This document shows, piece after piece, positions 57,788 to 64,000 of a stretch of 64,000 nt of DNA. The notes under the pieces are model-generated. The model had not been told where the DNA came from. It searched no databases and saw nothing but the letters and a program-made list of their open reading frames with translations. Origin of the DNA: Albirhodobacter sp042466415. Lineage in GTDB: Bacteria > Pseudomonadota > Alphaproteobacteria > Rhodobacterales > Rhodobacteraceae. The position numbers and the translations under genes were made by a program. The number at the start of each line of letters is the position of its first letter. Position 1 is the first letter of the stretch. The stretch is taken from assembly GCF_042466415.1 (NCBI RefSeq), contig NZ_JAXHCH010000001.1:391326-455325 (forward strand). The letters are read 5' to 3'.

Positions 57788-58463
57788 TAGCCTGCGTGTG
57801 GGGAACCGCGCCGTAGTCTTCGGAATGGGCGCGATTGTTGCCGTGCTCGTGACTGCCGCGGCGCTGCTGTTTTTTGCGTTGCCGGATGCCAATACCTTCA
57901 ACGCGCGGGTTGAGCGGATTTTCATCGCCAATGATGCGTTGACGGGGCCGAGCGAACTGCGCTTGCTCGAAGTCTTGGCGCAATCGGGCACGGCGTTCTC
58001 TGAGGTGCTTTCGTCCTACCGGCTTATCATCTTCATCTTACTGCTGTTCGCGACGGCGCTGTTGATCGCGGCTTTGGTCTTTTTGGTGATGATCATCGCC
58101 CTCAACCGCCGCATGTCCGAAATTCAGCGTAGCGGCATAGAGGTGCGGAGCTTGCGGATTTTGCGTGCCGAAAATGCTGTCATGCTTAATGACATGGCGT
58201 TCTCACTGACCCCAGCCTTGATTGAGACACTTGCGGCGCTGGCGGAGGCGCGGATGGACGACGAGATCCTGACGGGGGCTGGTCTGGAGGCGGTGATTTC
58301 GGGGCGCCATCCATCGGATTGCGACGAGGCCGCGGGGGCGACGCGTATCAAGCGGTTGCGGGACGCGATGGGGAATCAACTCGTTGCTGAACTGCTTGTC
58401 AAAAATATTGCACGAAAGGGTTATACGTTGGCCGTGCCGCCCGAGAGGGTTCGGGTGGACTGA
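57744..58463 (+). CDS. Membrane protein with C-terminal winged-helix domain
   Basis: A 239-residue protein. Membrane helix 1 covers about residues 23-46, a loop 47-92 faces the periplasm (if the N terminus is inside), and helix 2 covers 93-120. The last 95 residues look like an OmpR/ToxR-type winged helix: ALIETLAALAEARMDDEILT, then ATRIKRLRDAMGNQLVAELL and NIARKGYTLAVP, the usual wing (xxRGxGYxL). ToxR/CadC regulators carry this domain at the N terminus with one membrane helix; here it comes after two. A membrane-bound transcription factor is possible; loss of DNA contact residues cannot be judged by eye. Confidence 0.7.
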   Translation: MQGKPVPDKTSSASDSLRVGNRAVVFGMGAIVAVLVTAAALLFFALPDANTFNARVERIFIANDALTGPSELRLLEVLAQSGTAFSEVLSSYRLIIFILLLFATALLIAALVFLVMIIALNRRMSEIQRSGIEVRSLRILRAENAVMLNDMAFSLTPALIETLAALAEARMDDEILTGAGLEAVISGRHPSDCDEAAGATRIKRLRDAMGNQLVAELLVKNIARKGYTLAVPPERVRVD

Positions 58464-58476
58464 CGGCGGCGTGCTC

Positions 58477-58505
58477 TTGCCCCTTCGCCCGCTCGGCCCT
58501 ATATC
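58477..58505 (+). promoter_or_regulatory. Possible sigma-70-type promoter for nspC
   Basis: TTGCCC and TATATC are separated by 17 bases and lie 56-84 bases before the nspC ATG. The -35 element is a reasonable and the -10 a fair match to consensus. Confidence 0.4.
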
Positions 58506-58560
58506 GCGGCATTAATTCACCTTTGGCGCGTTGCATTGCGCCGCATTACTGGGGGCTGCC

Positions 58561-59655
58561 ATGATCAAGACACCCTACTATCTGATCGACGAAGCGAAGC
58601 TTGTGCAAAACATGCAAAAGATCGCCTATCTCAGGGAAGCCTCGGGCGCGAAGGCCCTCATGGCGTTGAAGTGTTTTGCAACATGGTCGGCGTTCGATTC
58701 GATGCGCGATTATATGGACGGGACGACCTCGTCCTCGCTGTTCGAATTGCGTCTCGGACGTGAGAAGTTTGGCAAGGAAACGCATGCTTATTCGGTCGCT
58801 TGGTCGGATTCGGAAATCGATGAGGCGATCTCTTACGCGGACAAGATCATCTTCAACTCGCTGGGGCAATTGACGCGCTACGCCGAAAAATCGGCACATA
58901 TCGAGCGCGGTCTGCGGCTAAACCCACGTTTTTCGACATCGGGTTTCGATCTTGCTGACCCTGCGCGGCCTTTCTCGCGTTTGGGCGAGTGGGATATGGC
59001 GCGGCTGGAAGAAGCCTTGCCGATGATTTCGGGGGTGATGATCCACTACAATTGTGAGAACCGCGATTTTGATCTGTTCGACGAGCAACTCACCCGTATC
59101 GAAACGGAATTTGGTTCGTTCTTGAGGAAGCTGGACTGGGTTTCACTGGGGGGTGGCATCCATTTCACCGGCGAGGGCTATCCGATCGACCGTCTTGCCG
59201 CGCGTTTGAAGGCGTTTTCCGAAAGCTTGGGCGTGCAAGTTTATCTTGAGCCCGGTGAGGCGTCGATCACTCAAACGACAACCTTGGAAGTCTCGGTGCT
59301 GGATATTTTGGATAATGGCAAGAAAATCGCCATCGTTGATAGCTCGACAGAGGCGCATATGTTGGATTTGTTGATCTACCGCGAGACGGCAAAACTGCCG
59401 CAAGAGGGCGATCACCGCTACGAAATCGCCGGAAAGACCTGCCTTGCGGGAGATATTTTTGGCGAGGCTTCCTTCGCCAAACCTCTGGAAATCGGGGATC
59501 GGGTTTCGATTTCTGACGCGGCAGGCTATACTATGGTGAAGAAGAACTGGTTTAACGGCTTGAATATGCCTGCGATTGTCATTCGCCAAGCGGATGGCAC
59601 CGAGAGGCTGGTGCGCGAATTTATCTTCGCAGATTACGCCGCCTCGCTTTCCTGA
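58561..59655 (+). CDS. nspC: Carboxynorspermidine decarboxylase
   Basis: A 364-residue PLP enzyme of the alanine-racemase-fold decarboxylases. The Schiff-base Lys is in LMALKCFATW near residue 40. Further marks are GLRLNPRFSTSGFDLADPAR, LDWVSLGGGIHFTGEGYPID, YLEPGEASITQTTTLEVSVL and CLAGDIFGEA with the active-site Cys-like segment. It decarboxylates carboxy(nor)spermidine to spermidine or norspermidine. Together with the next gene it makes the alternative polyamine route from aspartate semialdehyde. The start at 58561 (MIKTPYYLID) fits the family. Confidence 0.94.
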   Translation: MIKTPYYLIDEAKLVQNMQKIAYLREASGAKALMALKCFATWSAFDSMRDYMDGTTSSSLFELRLGREKFGKETHAYSVAWSDSEIDEAISYADKIIFNSLGQLTRYAEKSAHIERGLRLNPRFSTSGFDLADPARPFSRLGEWDMARLEEALPMISGVMIHYNCENRDFDLFDEQLTRIETEFGSFLRKLDWVSLGGGIHFTGEGYPIDRLAARLKAFSESLGVQVYLEPGEASITQTTTLEVSVLDILDNGKKIAIVDSSTEAHMLDLLIYRETAKLPQEGDHRYEIAGKTCLAGDIFGEASFAKPLEIGDRVSISDAAGYTMVKKNWFNGLNMPAIVIRQADGTERLVREFIFADYAASLS

Positions 59656-59721
59656 GGGTTCGCCCTTGCTTCCGGGCCGTAAGGCCCCCTTCCCTGGACT
59701 CATGAAAAGGAGACAGCCGAA

Positions 59722-60957
59722 GTGAAACGTAACGTGCTCATCATCGGTGCTGGTGGCGTGGCCAATGTGGTCGCCCATAAATGCGCGCAGAACAATGACG
59801 TTCTGGGCGATCTGCATATTGCCTCGCGAACGAAGGCAAAATGCGATGCGATTATCGAGGGCGTTCATGCCAAGGGTGCGTTGAAGGTTGCGGGTAAATT
59901 CGAAGCTCATGCTTTGGACGCGATGGATTCTGCTGCCGTTGCGGCGTTGATCCGTGAGACCGGTGCGCAGATCGTGATCAACGTCGGCTCGGCCTTTGTG
60001 AATATGACGGTGATGGATGGCTGCATCGAGACGGGTGCCGCCTACATTGATACCGCCATTCATGAAGATCCCGCCAAAATTTGCGAAACGCCGCCGTGGT
60101 ATGGCAATTACGAATGGAAAAAGCGCGATCTTTGCGCGCAAAAGGGCGTTACGGCGATCCTTGGTGCAGGCTTTGATCCGGGTGTCGTGAATGCTTACGC
60201 GCGGTTCGCGGCAGATGAGTATCTCGATGAGGTCAAATCGATCGATATCGTGGATATCAACGCTGGCTCGCACGGCCGATATTTTGCGACAAACTTCGAT
60301 CCGGAAATCAACTTCCGCGAGTTCACCGGCACGGTTTATTCGTGGCAGAAAGGTGCGTGGCAAGAGAATAAGATGTTCGAGATTGGCAAGGATTGGGATC
60401 TGCCGGTCGTGGGCACGTGCCGCGCTTACATGTCGGGCCATGACGAAGTCCACTCCTTGGCCGCGAATTATCCTGACGCTGATGTGCGGTTCTGGATGGG
60501 GTTTGGCGAGCATTACATCAACGTGTTCACCGTTTTGCAAAACCTTGGCTTGCTGTCGGAACAACCGGTAAAAACCGCCGAAGGGCTGGAGGTTATCCCG
60601 CTCAAGCTGGTTAAGGCGGTCTTGCCAGACCCATCTTCGCTTGCGCCCGATTATACGGGGAAGACCTGCATCGGTGATTTCGTGCGGGGCGTGAAGGACG
60701 GCAAAGAGGTCGAGATCTTCGTGTATAACGTTGCCGATCACAAAGAGGCGTATCTTGAAGTCGGGTCGCAGGGCATCTCCTATACCGCTGGCGTTCCGCC
60801 TGTTGCGGCGGCGATGCTGGTGGCCGATGGGCTTTGGGATGCAGGTGGCATGCGCAACGTCGAGGAATTGCCGCCCCGCCCGTTCCTTGAGTTGCTCGGC
60901 AAGCTTGGCCTTCCGTCACGCGTCATCGATGCGTCGGGTGTCGACAGCGCGATTTGA
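59722..60957 (+). CDS. Carboxynorspermidine synthase (saccharopine-dehydrogenase family)
   Basis: A 411-residue NADPH-dependent enzyme that condenses aspartate semialdehyde with putrescine or diaminopropane. The Rossmann start is RNVLIIGAGGVANVVAHKCA, followed by TGAQIVINVGSAFVNMTVMD and GVTAILGAGFDPGVVNAYAR as in Lys9-like and CANSDH proteins. The pairing with nspC, 66 bases apart in one direction, sets the function. AAGGAG precedes the GTG/ATG region; I use the GTG at 59722. Confidence 0.9.
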   Translation: MKRNVLIIGAGGVANVVAHKCAQNNDVLGDLHIASRTKAKCDAIIEGVHAKGALKVAGKFEAHALDAMDSAAVAALIRETGAQIVINVGSAFVNMTVMDGCIETGAAYIDTAIHEDPAKICETPPWYGNYEWKKRDLCAQKGVTAILGAGFDPGVVNAYARFAADEYLDEVKSIDIVDINAGSHGRYFATNFDPEINFREFTGTVYSWQKGAWQENKMFEIGKDWDLPVVGTCRAYMSGHDEVHSLAANYPDADVRFWMGFGEHYINVFTVLQNLGLLSEQPVKTAEGLEVIPLKLVKAVLPDPSSLAPDYTGKTCIGDFVRGVKDGKEVEIFVYNVADHKEAYLEVGSQGISYTAGVPPVAAAMLVADGLWDAGGMRNVEELPPRPFLELLGKLGLPSRVIDASGVDSAI

Positions 60958-60972
60958 TCGCCAATCACTCTG

Positions 60973-61009
60973 AAAAAGCCCGCGAGGAATTATTCCTCGC
61001 GGGCTTTTT
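60973..61009. terminator. Strong bidirectional terminator
   Basis: AAAAAGCCCGCGAGGAA pairs with TTCCTCGCGGGCTTTTT around a 3-base loop. A-run and T-run on the two sides allow it to end both the polyamine operon and the convergent FMN reductase gene. Confidence 0.95.
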
Positions 61010-61041
61010 AATGCGCAACGATCATAAATGCGCGGTTCGGC

Positions 61042-61581
61042 CTAGAGCGTGGCCACGAATCCGGCCAGATAATCGCGCAAGGCATCACGGGTCTTGGCGT
61101 CCGTTAACTGCCCTTGCGCATCAAACTTTTGGTCAGCATGGGCAACGGCAAGTCGCCCCTCATACCAAGGCCTCGTGCCCAAAGCGCGGAGCGTTGGTAG
61201 CCAGTGGCCTTGCGAGAGAACCGTTCCAAAGCCACCTGGTGACGCGCCGATCACTGCGGTGGGCTTTCCTTTAAACAGCGCCCCACCGTTCCCGCGCGAC
61301 ATCCAATCGAGTGTGTTCTTGAACACGCCCGGAATGCCGCTGTTATATTCGGGCGTCACCAACAAGAGGGCGTCCGCGCCCGCCAGTTGCGTTTGCAGGG
61401 TTTTAACCGCGTCGGGCAATCCGGTCTCGTCCTCGACATCCCCGTTATAAAGCGGGACGGCATCGAGTGAGCCGATGACGATTTCCGCCGAGGAAGGGGT
61501 GAGGTTGCTTGCTGCGCGTAGAAGCGCGGAATTGAAGGAGGCTTTCCGTAAGCTGCCGGAGAGGCCGAGGATCTTGGTCAT
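61042..61581 (-). CDS. NADPH-dependent FMN reductase family protein
   Basis: A 179-residue flavodoxin-like protein: KILGLSGSLRKASFNSALLR (phosphate loop), LLVTPEYNSGIPGVFKNTLD and WMSRGNGGALFKGKPTAVIG, the pattern of the YieF/ChrR-type quinone and FMN reductases. The start at 61581 (MTKILGLSGS) matches the family; a longer frame upstream does not. Substrate unknown. Confidence 0.9.
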   Translation of the reverse strand: MTKILGLSGSLRKASFNSALLRAASNLTPSSAEIVIGSLDAVPLYNGDVEDETGLPDAVKTLQTQLAGADALLLVTPEYNSGIPGVFKNTLDWMSRGNGGALFKGKPTAVIGASPGGFGTVLSQGHWLPTLRALGTRPWYEGRLAVAHADQKFDAQGQLTDAKTRDALRDYLAGFVATL

Positions 61582-61710
61582 GTTTGAACTCCGTCTCGCG
61601 TGATCACGCAATGCCAAAGGGCATTTACGCCTTGCGAGACGACGTAGGGCGCAAGCCATGCAAAGAAAGGTTTTGCCCCCCTTCGCATGGCCCGCCACGA
61701 GATGGCCTCT

Positions 61711-62724
61711 TTACTTGGCAACGCCGGTCAATTCAGCGGTGATCGTCACGGGGCGGCCCTCTCTCAACGAGATATTCGCCGCCTCTGCAAGGGCTAGCGC
61801 GTTCACCCCGTCCTGAACGGTTGCGGGCATCGGGGCATCCGCGATGAGCGCATCGAGGAAAGCGCCCCATTCGATCTCATAGGCGCGCATGTACCGCTCA
61901 AGGAAGAAAAGTTGCGGTTTCGCGCTGGTCACGCCGGAGGTGGTCGCCTTGCGAACAGTCGTCTCGAGTTGGTTCTCGACAGACAAAAGCCCATCGGCCC
62001 CCAGAAGCTCCAATCGTTGATCATACCCGTAAACCGCACGGCGGGAATTGCGGATCGTGGCAATGCGACCGTCAGCATAGGTGAGTACAACAACCGCGGT
62101 GTCGATATCCCCCGCCTCCCCGATCGCGGGATCAACGAGGCAGGACCCCGTCGCCGAGAGCGTCTCGGGCATGCCAAACAGCCAGCAGCAGATATCGAAA
62201 TCATGGATCATCATGTCGCGGAACAATCCACCGGACACTTTGATATAGCCCACGGGAGGCGGGGCCGGATCGTAGGACGTGACCGCGAGAAGTTCGCCCT
62301 TGCCGATATCTCCGGCATCATAGGCCGCTTTGAGTGTCGAAAAATTCGGATCGAACCGCCGGTTGAAGCCCATCATGACCGGTTTCCCCGCCGCCGAAAC
62401 GGACGCGACAACTTTTCGGGCCCGTTCAAGATCAAGGTCGATCGGCTTCTCGCAGAACACGGCTTTCCCCGCAGCGATCCCGCGCTCAATCAGATCAGCG
62501 TGGGTGTTTGTGGAGGAGGCAATCAAGATCACATCAATAGAGCGGTCATTGAGGATCTCGTCTGCGCTGCGCACGGCGATACCGTGTTCGGATGCAAGCT
62601 CTGCTGCGGCTTGCTCCATGACATCGGTGACGGCGACGAGTTGCGCACGGGGGTCAGATTTGATCGAGGCGGCGTGGACTTTGCCAATCCGGCCCGCGCC
62701 AAACAGGGCTACATTCAGTGTCAT
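61711..62724 (-). CDS. iolG: Gfo/Idh/MocA oxidoreductase, probable inositol 2-dehydrogenase
   Basis: A 337-residue NAD-dependent sugar/polyol dehydrogenase. The Rossmann loop is NVALFGAGRIGKVHAASIKS, the catalytic Lys is in VFCEKPIDLDLERARKVVAS, and FNRRFDPNFSTLKAAYDAGD and FRDMMIHDFDICCWLFGMPE carry the active-site Asp/His. These lines match inositol dehydrogenases, the first enzyme of inositol breakdown. It is divergent from an RpiR-type regulator, as in many iol clusters. The ATG at 62724 is the family start. Confidence 0.87.
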   Translation of the reverse strand: MTLNVALFGAGRIGKVHAASIKSDPRAQLVAVTDVMEQAAAELASEHGIAVRSADEILNDRSIDVILIASSTNTHADLIERGIAAGKAVFCEKPIDLDLERARKVVASVSAAGKPVMMGFNRRFDPNFSTLKAAYDAGDIGKGELLAVTSYDPAPPPVGYIKVSGGLFRDMMIHDFDICCWLFGMPETLSATGSCLVDPAIGEAGDIDTAVVVLTYADGRIATIRNSRRAVYGYDQRLELLGADGLLSVENQLETTVRKATTSGVTSAKPQLFFLERYMRAYEIEWGAFLDALIADAPMPATVQDGVNALALAEAANISLREGRPVTITAELTGVAK

Positions 62725-62901
62725 GACGTTCCTTCCGAAAAATGCTGAGTGATGCGAGGTCGCGCGGATGCGGCGCGCGCAGCGAGGCAGCGAGCCCTTG
62801 TCACGCGACTGGCTTTGGGCCGCATATTTTCCATGACCCCTCCCAAGGTAGAAATATTGAGGGGACGACCGCTCCAACTCGTTCATCCCGCACTGCGCGC
62901 C

Positions 62902-62935
62902 AAAATGGAACGCAGCAGAATATTTATTCCATTTT
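62902..62935. promoter_or_regulatory. Inverted-repeat operator candidate between iolG and the RpiR gene
   Basis: AAAATGGAA and TTCCATTTT form perfect 9-base arms with a 16-base spacer in the 249-base divergent region. IolR-type RpiR proteins bind GGAA...TTCC-type sites, so this is a plausible operator for both genes. Confidence 0.55.
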
Positions 62936-62973
62936 ACTTTTTGCGAGATTACACTTTGCTGTCAAGAGATGTG

Positions 62974-63813
62974 ATGGGAGTAGAGCAACTGGATCAGGAA
63001 GTTACCCAAGCGCCAGTCAGCATTCCGCAATTGCTCGAACGGCTAGATCAGTTTGAGGGCACGTTCCCCAAACGTCTACGGCAATGCGCGGCCTGTTTGC
63101 GCGCCAATCTCGGCTCGATGGCTGTATTGACCGTCGCAGAGGTCGCGTCGGCTGCCGATGTCGCGCCCTCTGCCGTGATGCGATTTTGTCAGGCGCTTGG
63201 CTTTTCCGGCTATTCCGAGATGCAGGCTCTATTCCGCGCCGATTTCACGCCGCCCCGCCCCGCCTACGCCGAGCGGCTGACGTCACTGCGCCGTGATGGC
63301 GGGCAGGGGGCGGCGCAGTTGCTCGAGGGGTTCGTTGACGCCGCGCAAGGCTCACTCAATTTGCTCATGATGAGCGAGGCCGGTGCGGATATTGATAGGG
63401 CGGCCCGGATTGCGGCTGACGCAAGGACGGTCCACCTCGTCGGCATTCGCCGCGCCTATTCGGTGGTCAGCTATATGGGATATACCCTCCAGCAGATGGA
63501 TGTCCCTTGTATGTCGCATGCCGGAACGCTGGGGACGGGCTATACATCCGCAATTCAAAGTGGCGACGTCGTGATCGCGGTAACTTTTGCACCATTCGCG
63601 CGCGAAACGGCAGAGGTCGTCGAAGCTGCGTATACCAAGGGGGTCCCGGTCGTCTTGATAACGGATACTCCGGATTGCCCGTTAGGCGATCGGGCTGGCG
63701 TGCTCCTTTTGGCGCGCGATCTGGACAATGGTTCGTTTCGCGTGCCTGTCGCTGCTATGGCCTTGGCGGCGGCACTCGTGGTGTCGATCGGAAGTTTGCG
63801 CGCTGCGGAGTGA
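62974..63813 (+). CDS. RpiR/MurR-family transcriptional regulator
   Basis: A 279-residue regulator. The N-terminal HTH-6 domain (VAEVASAADVAPSAVMRFCQ, then ALGFSGYSEMQALFRADF) is followed by a sugar-isomerase (SIS) domain (VHLVGIRRAYSVVSYMGYTL; GDVVIAVTFAPFARETAEVV) that binds a phosphorylated sugar or polyol in the family. Next to iolG it is likely the inositol-response regulator. The frame is open upstream to 62749, but the ATG at 62974 behind AAGAGA gives the usual length. Confidence 0.85.
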   Translation: MGVEQLDQEVTQAPVSIPQLLERLDQFEGTFPKRLRQCAACLRANLGSMAVLTVAEVASAADVAPSAVMRFCQALGFSGYSEMQALFRADFTPPRPAYAERLTSLRRDGGQGAAQLLEGFVDAAQGSLNLLMMSEAGADIDRAARIAADARTVHLVGIRRAYSVVSYMGYTLQQMDVPCMSHAGTLGTGYTSAIQSGDVVIAVTFAPFARETAEVVEAAYTKGVPVVLITDTPDCPLGDRAGVLLLARDLDNGSFRVPVAAMALAAALVVSIGSLRAAE

Positions 63814-64000
63814 TCGGGCGGGCGAGTCGCCCCGTCGATCGGGATACGACTCGCAAATGGACCCCCGAGTCGGGCCAAAAAGTGAAATTATCCGCCAGAT
63901 TCGGCCTGCGAGCCCCGCGAACGCTCTCGATCATGCGGCGCTTGGTTGAAATTCCTGCCTAATATTTGTCAGTATTTATTGGGTTTTTCGAGTTTTTGCG
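63814..64000. other. Window end, no gene recognised
   Basis: About 190 bases after the RpiR gene. The last 50 bases are AT-rich and may belong to the promoter of a gene beyond the window. Confidence 0.4.

Noticed and set aside
1..64000. CRISPR arrays, intact tRNA/rRNA genes, prophage or integrase genes.
   Set aside because: No regular direct-repeat arrays, no complete cloverleaf and no integrase were seen on reading both strands; only the tRNA-fMet tail and one IS are present.

Overview
The window looks like chromosomal DNA of a marine alphaproteobacterium of the Roseobacter group (Rhodobacterales). The evidence is a GC-rich codon habit, a CcrM-type GANTC methyltransferase, a gene content dominated by methylated-amine catabolism, and heterotetrameric sarcosine-oxidase-type dehydrogenases. 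No rRNA or intact tRNA gene and no CRISPR array were seen.

Layout. 1-2.8 kb: the 3' part of a cyclic beta-1,2-glucan synthase gene (ndvB) and a Crp/Fnr regulator. 2.8-7.8 kb: an arginine deiminase operon on the minus strand (YfcC-type carrier, arcA, arcB, arcC). 7.9-15.4 kb: two small genes and a complete minus-strand N-ATPase operon in the order atpD-C-Q-R-B-E-F-A-G, with no delta-subunit gene. 15.4-19.1 kb: a scarred stretch. It holds a 13-nt tRNA-fMet 3' end followed by a terminator, the 5' end of a pxpB-like gene cut by a dead IS3-family element, the 3' end of an amino-acid ABC transporter ATPase gene on the other side of that element, and a ferredoxin-reductase-like gene with one internal stop codon. 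19.2-22.1 kb: a membrane protein, an AhpD/CMD-family protein with a tandem TetR-like operator, and a chromate transporter.

22.3-47 kb is the core of the window: a continuous set of genes that can take trimethylamine all the way to formate and ammonium. In pathway order these are Tmm (TMA to TMAO), Tdm (TMAO to dimethylamine plus formaldehyde), DmmABC with the GcvT-like DmmD (dimethylamine to methylamine), GmaS (methylamine to gamma-glutamylmethylamide), MgsABC (to N-methylglutamate), MgdABCD (oxidation back to glutamate, one carbon to tetrahydrofolate), FolD and PurU (methylene-THF to formate). An AmtB ammonium channel lies inside the set. Three regulators are interspersed (XRE-cupin, GlxA-type AraC, GntR-FCD), plus a solute-binding-fold protein with no visible export signal that is divergent from tmm.

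47-54.8 kb: a small membrane protein paralogous to the one at 19.3 kb, a secreted YHS-domain protein, a tightly packed CoA-transferase / ThDP-enzyme pair of unknown substrate, a TTC38-like repeat protein, OpgC and a secreted esterase. 54.8-56.7 kb: ccrM and rnhB, with three GANTC sites in the spacer. 56.8-61 kb: two small exported proteins, an unusual membrane protein ending in a winged-helix domain, and the carboxynorspermidine route to spermidine (CANSDH, NspC). 61-64 kb: an FMN reductase, an inositol-dehydrogenase-like gene and a divergent RpiR-type regulator with an inverted-repeat operator candidate. The rest of any inositol cluster would lie outside the window.
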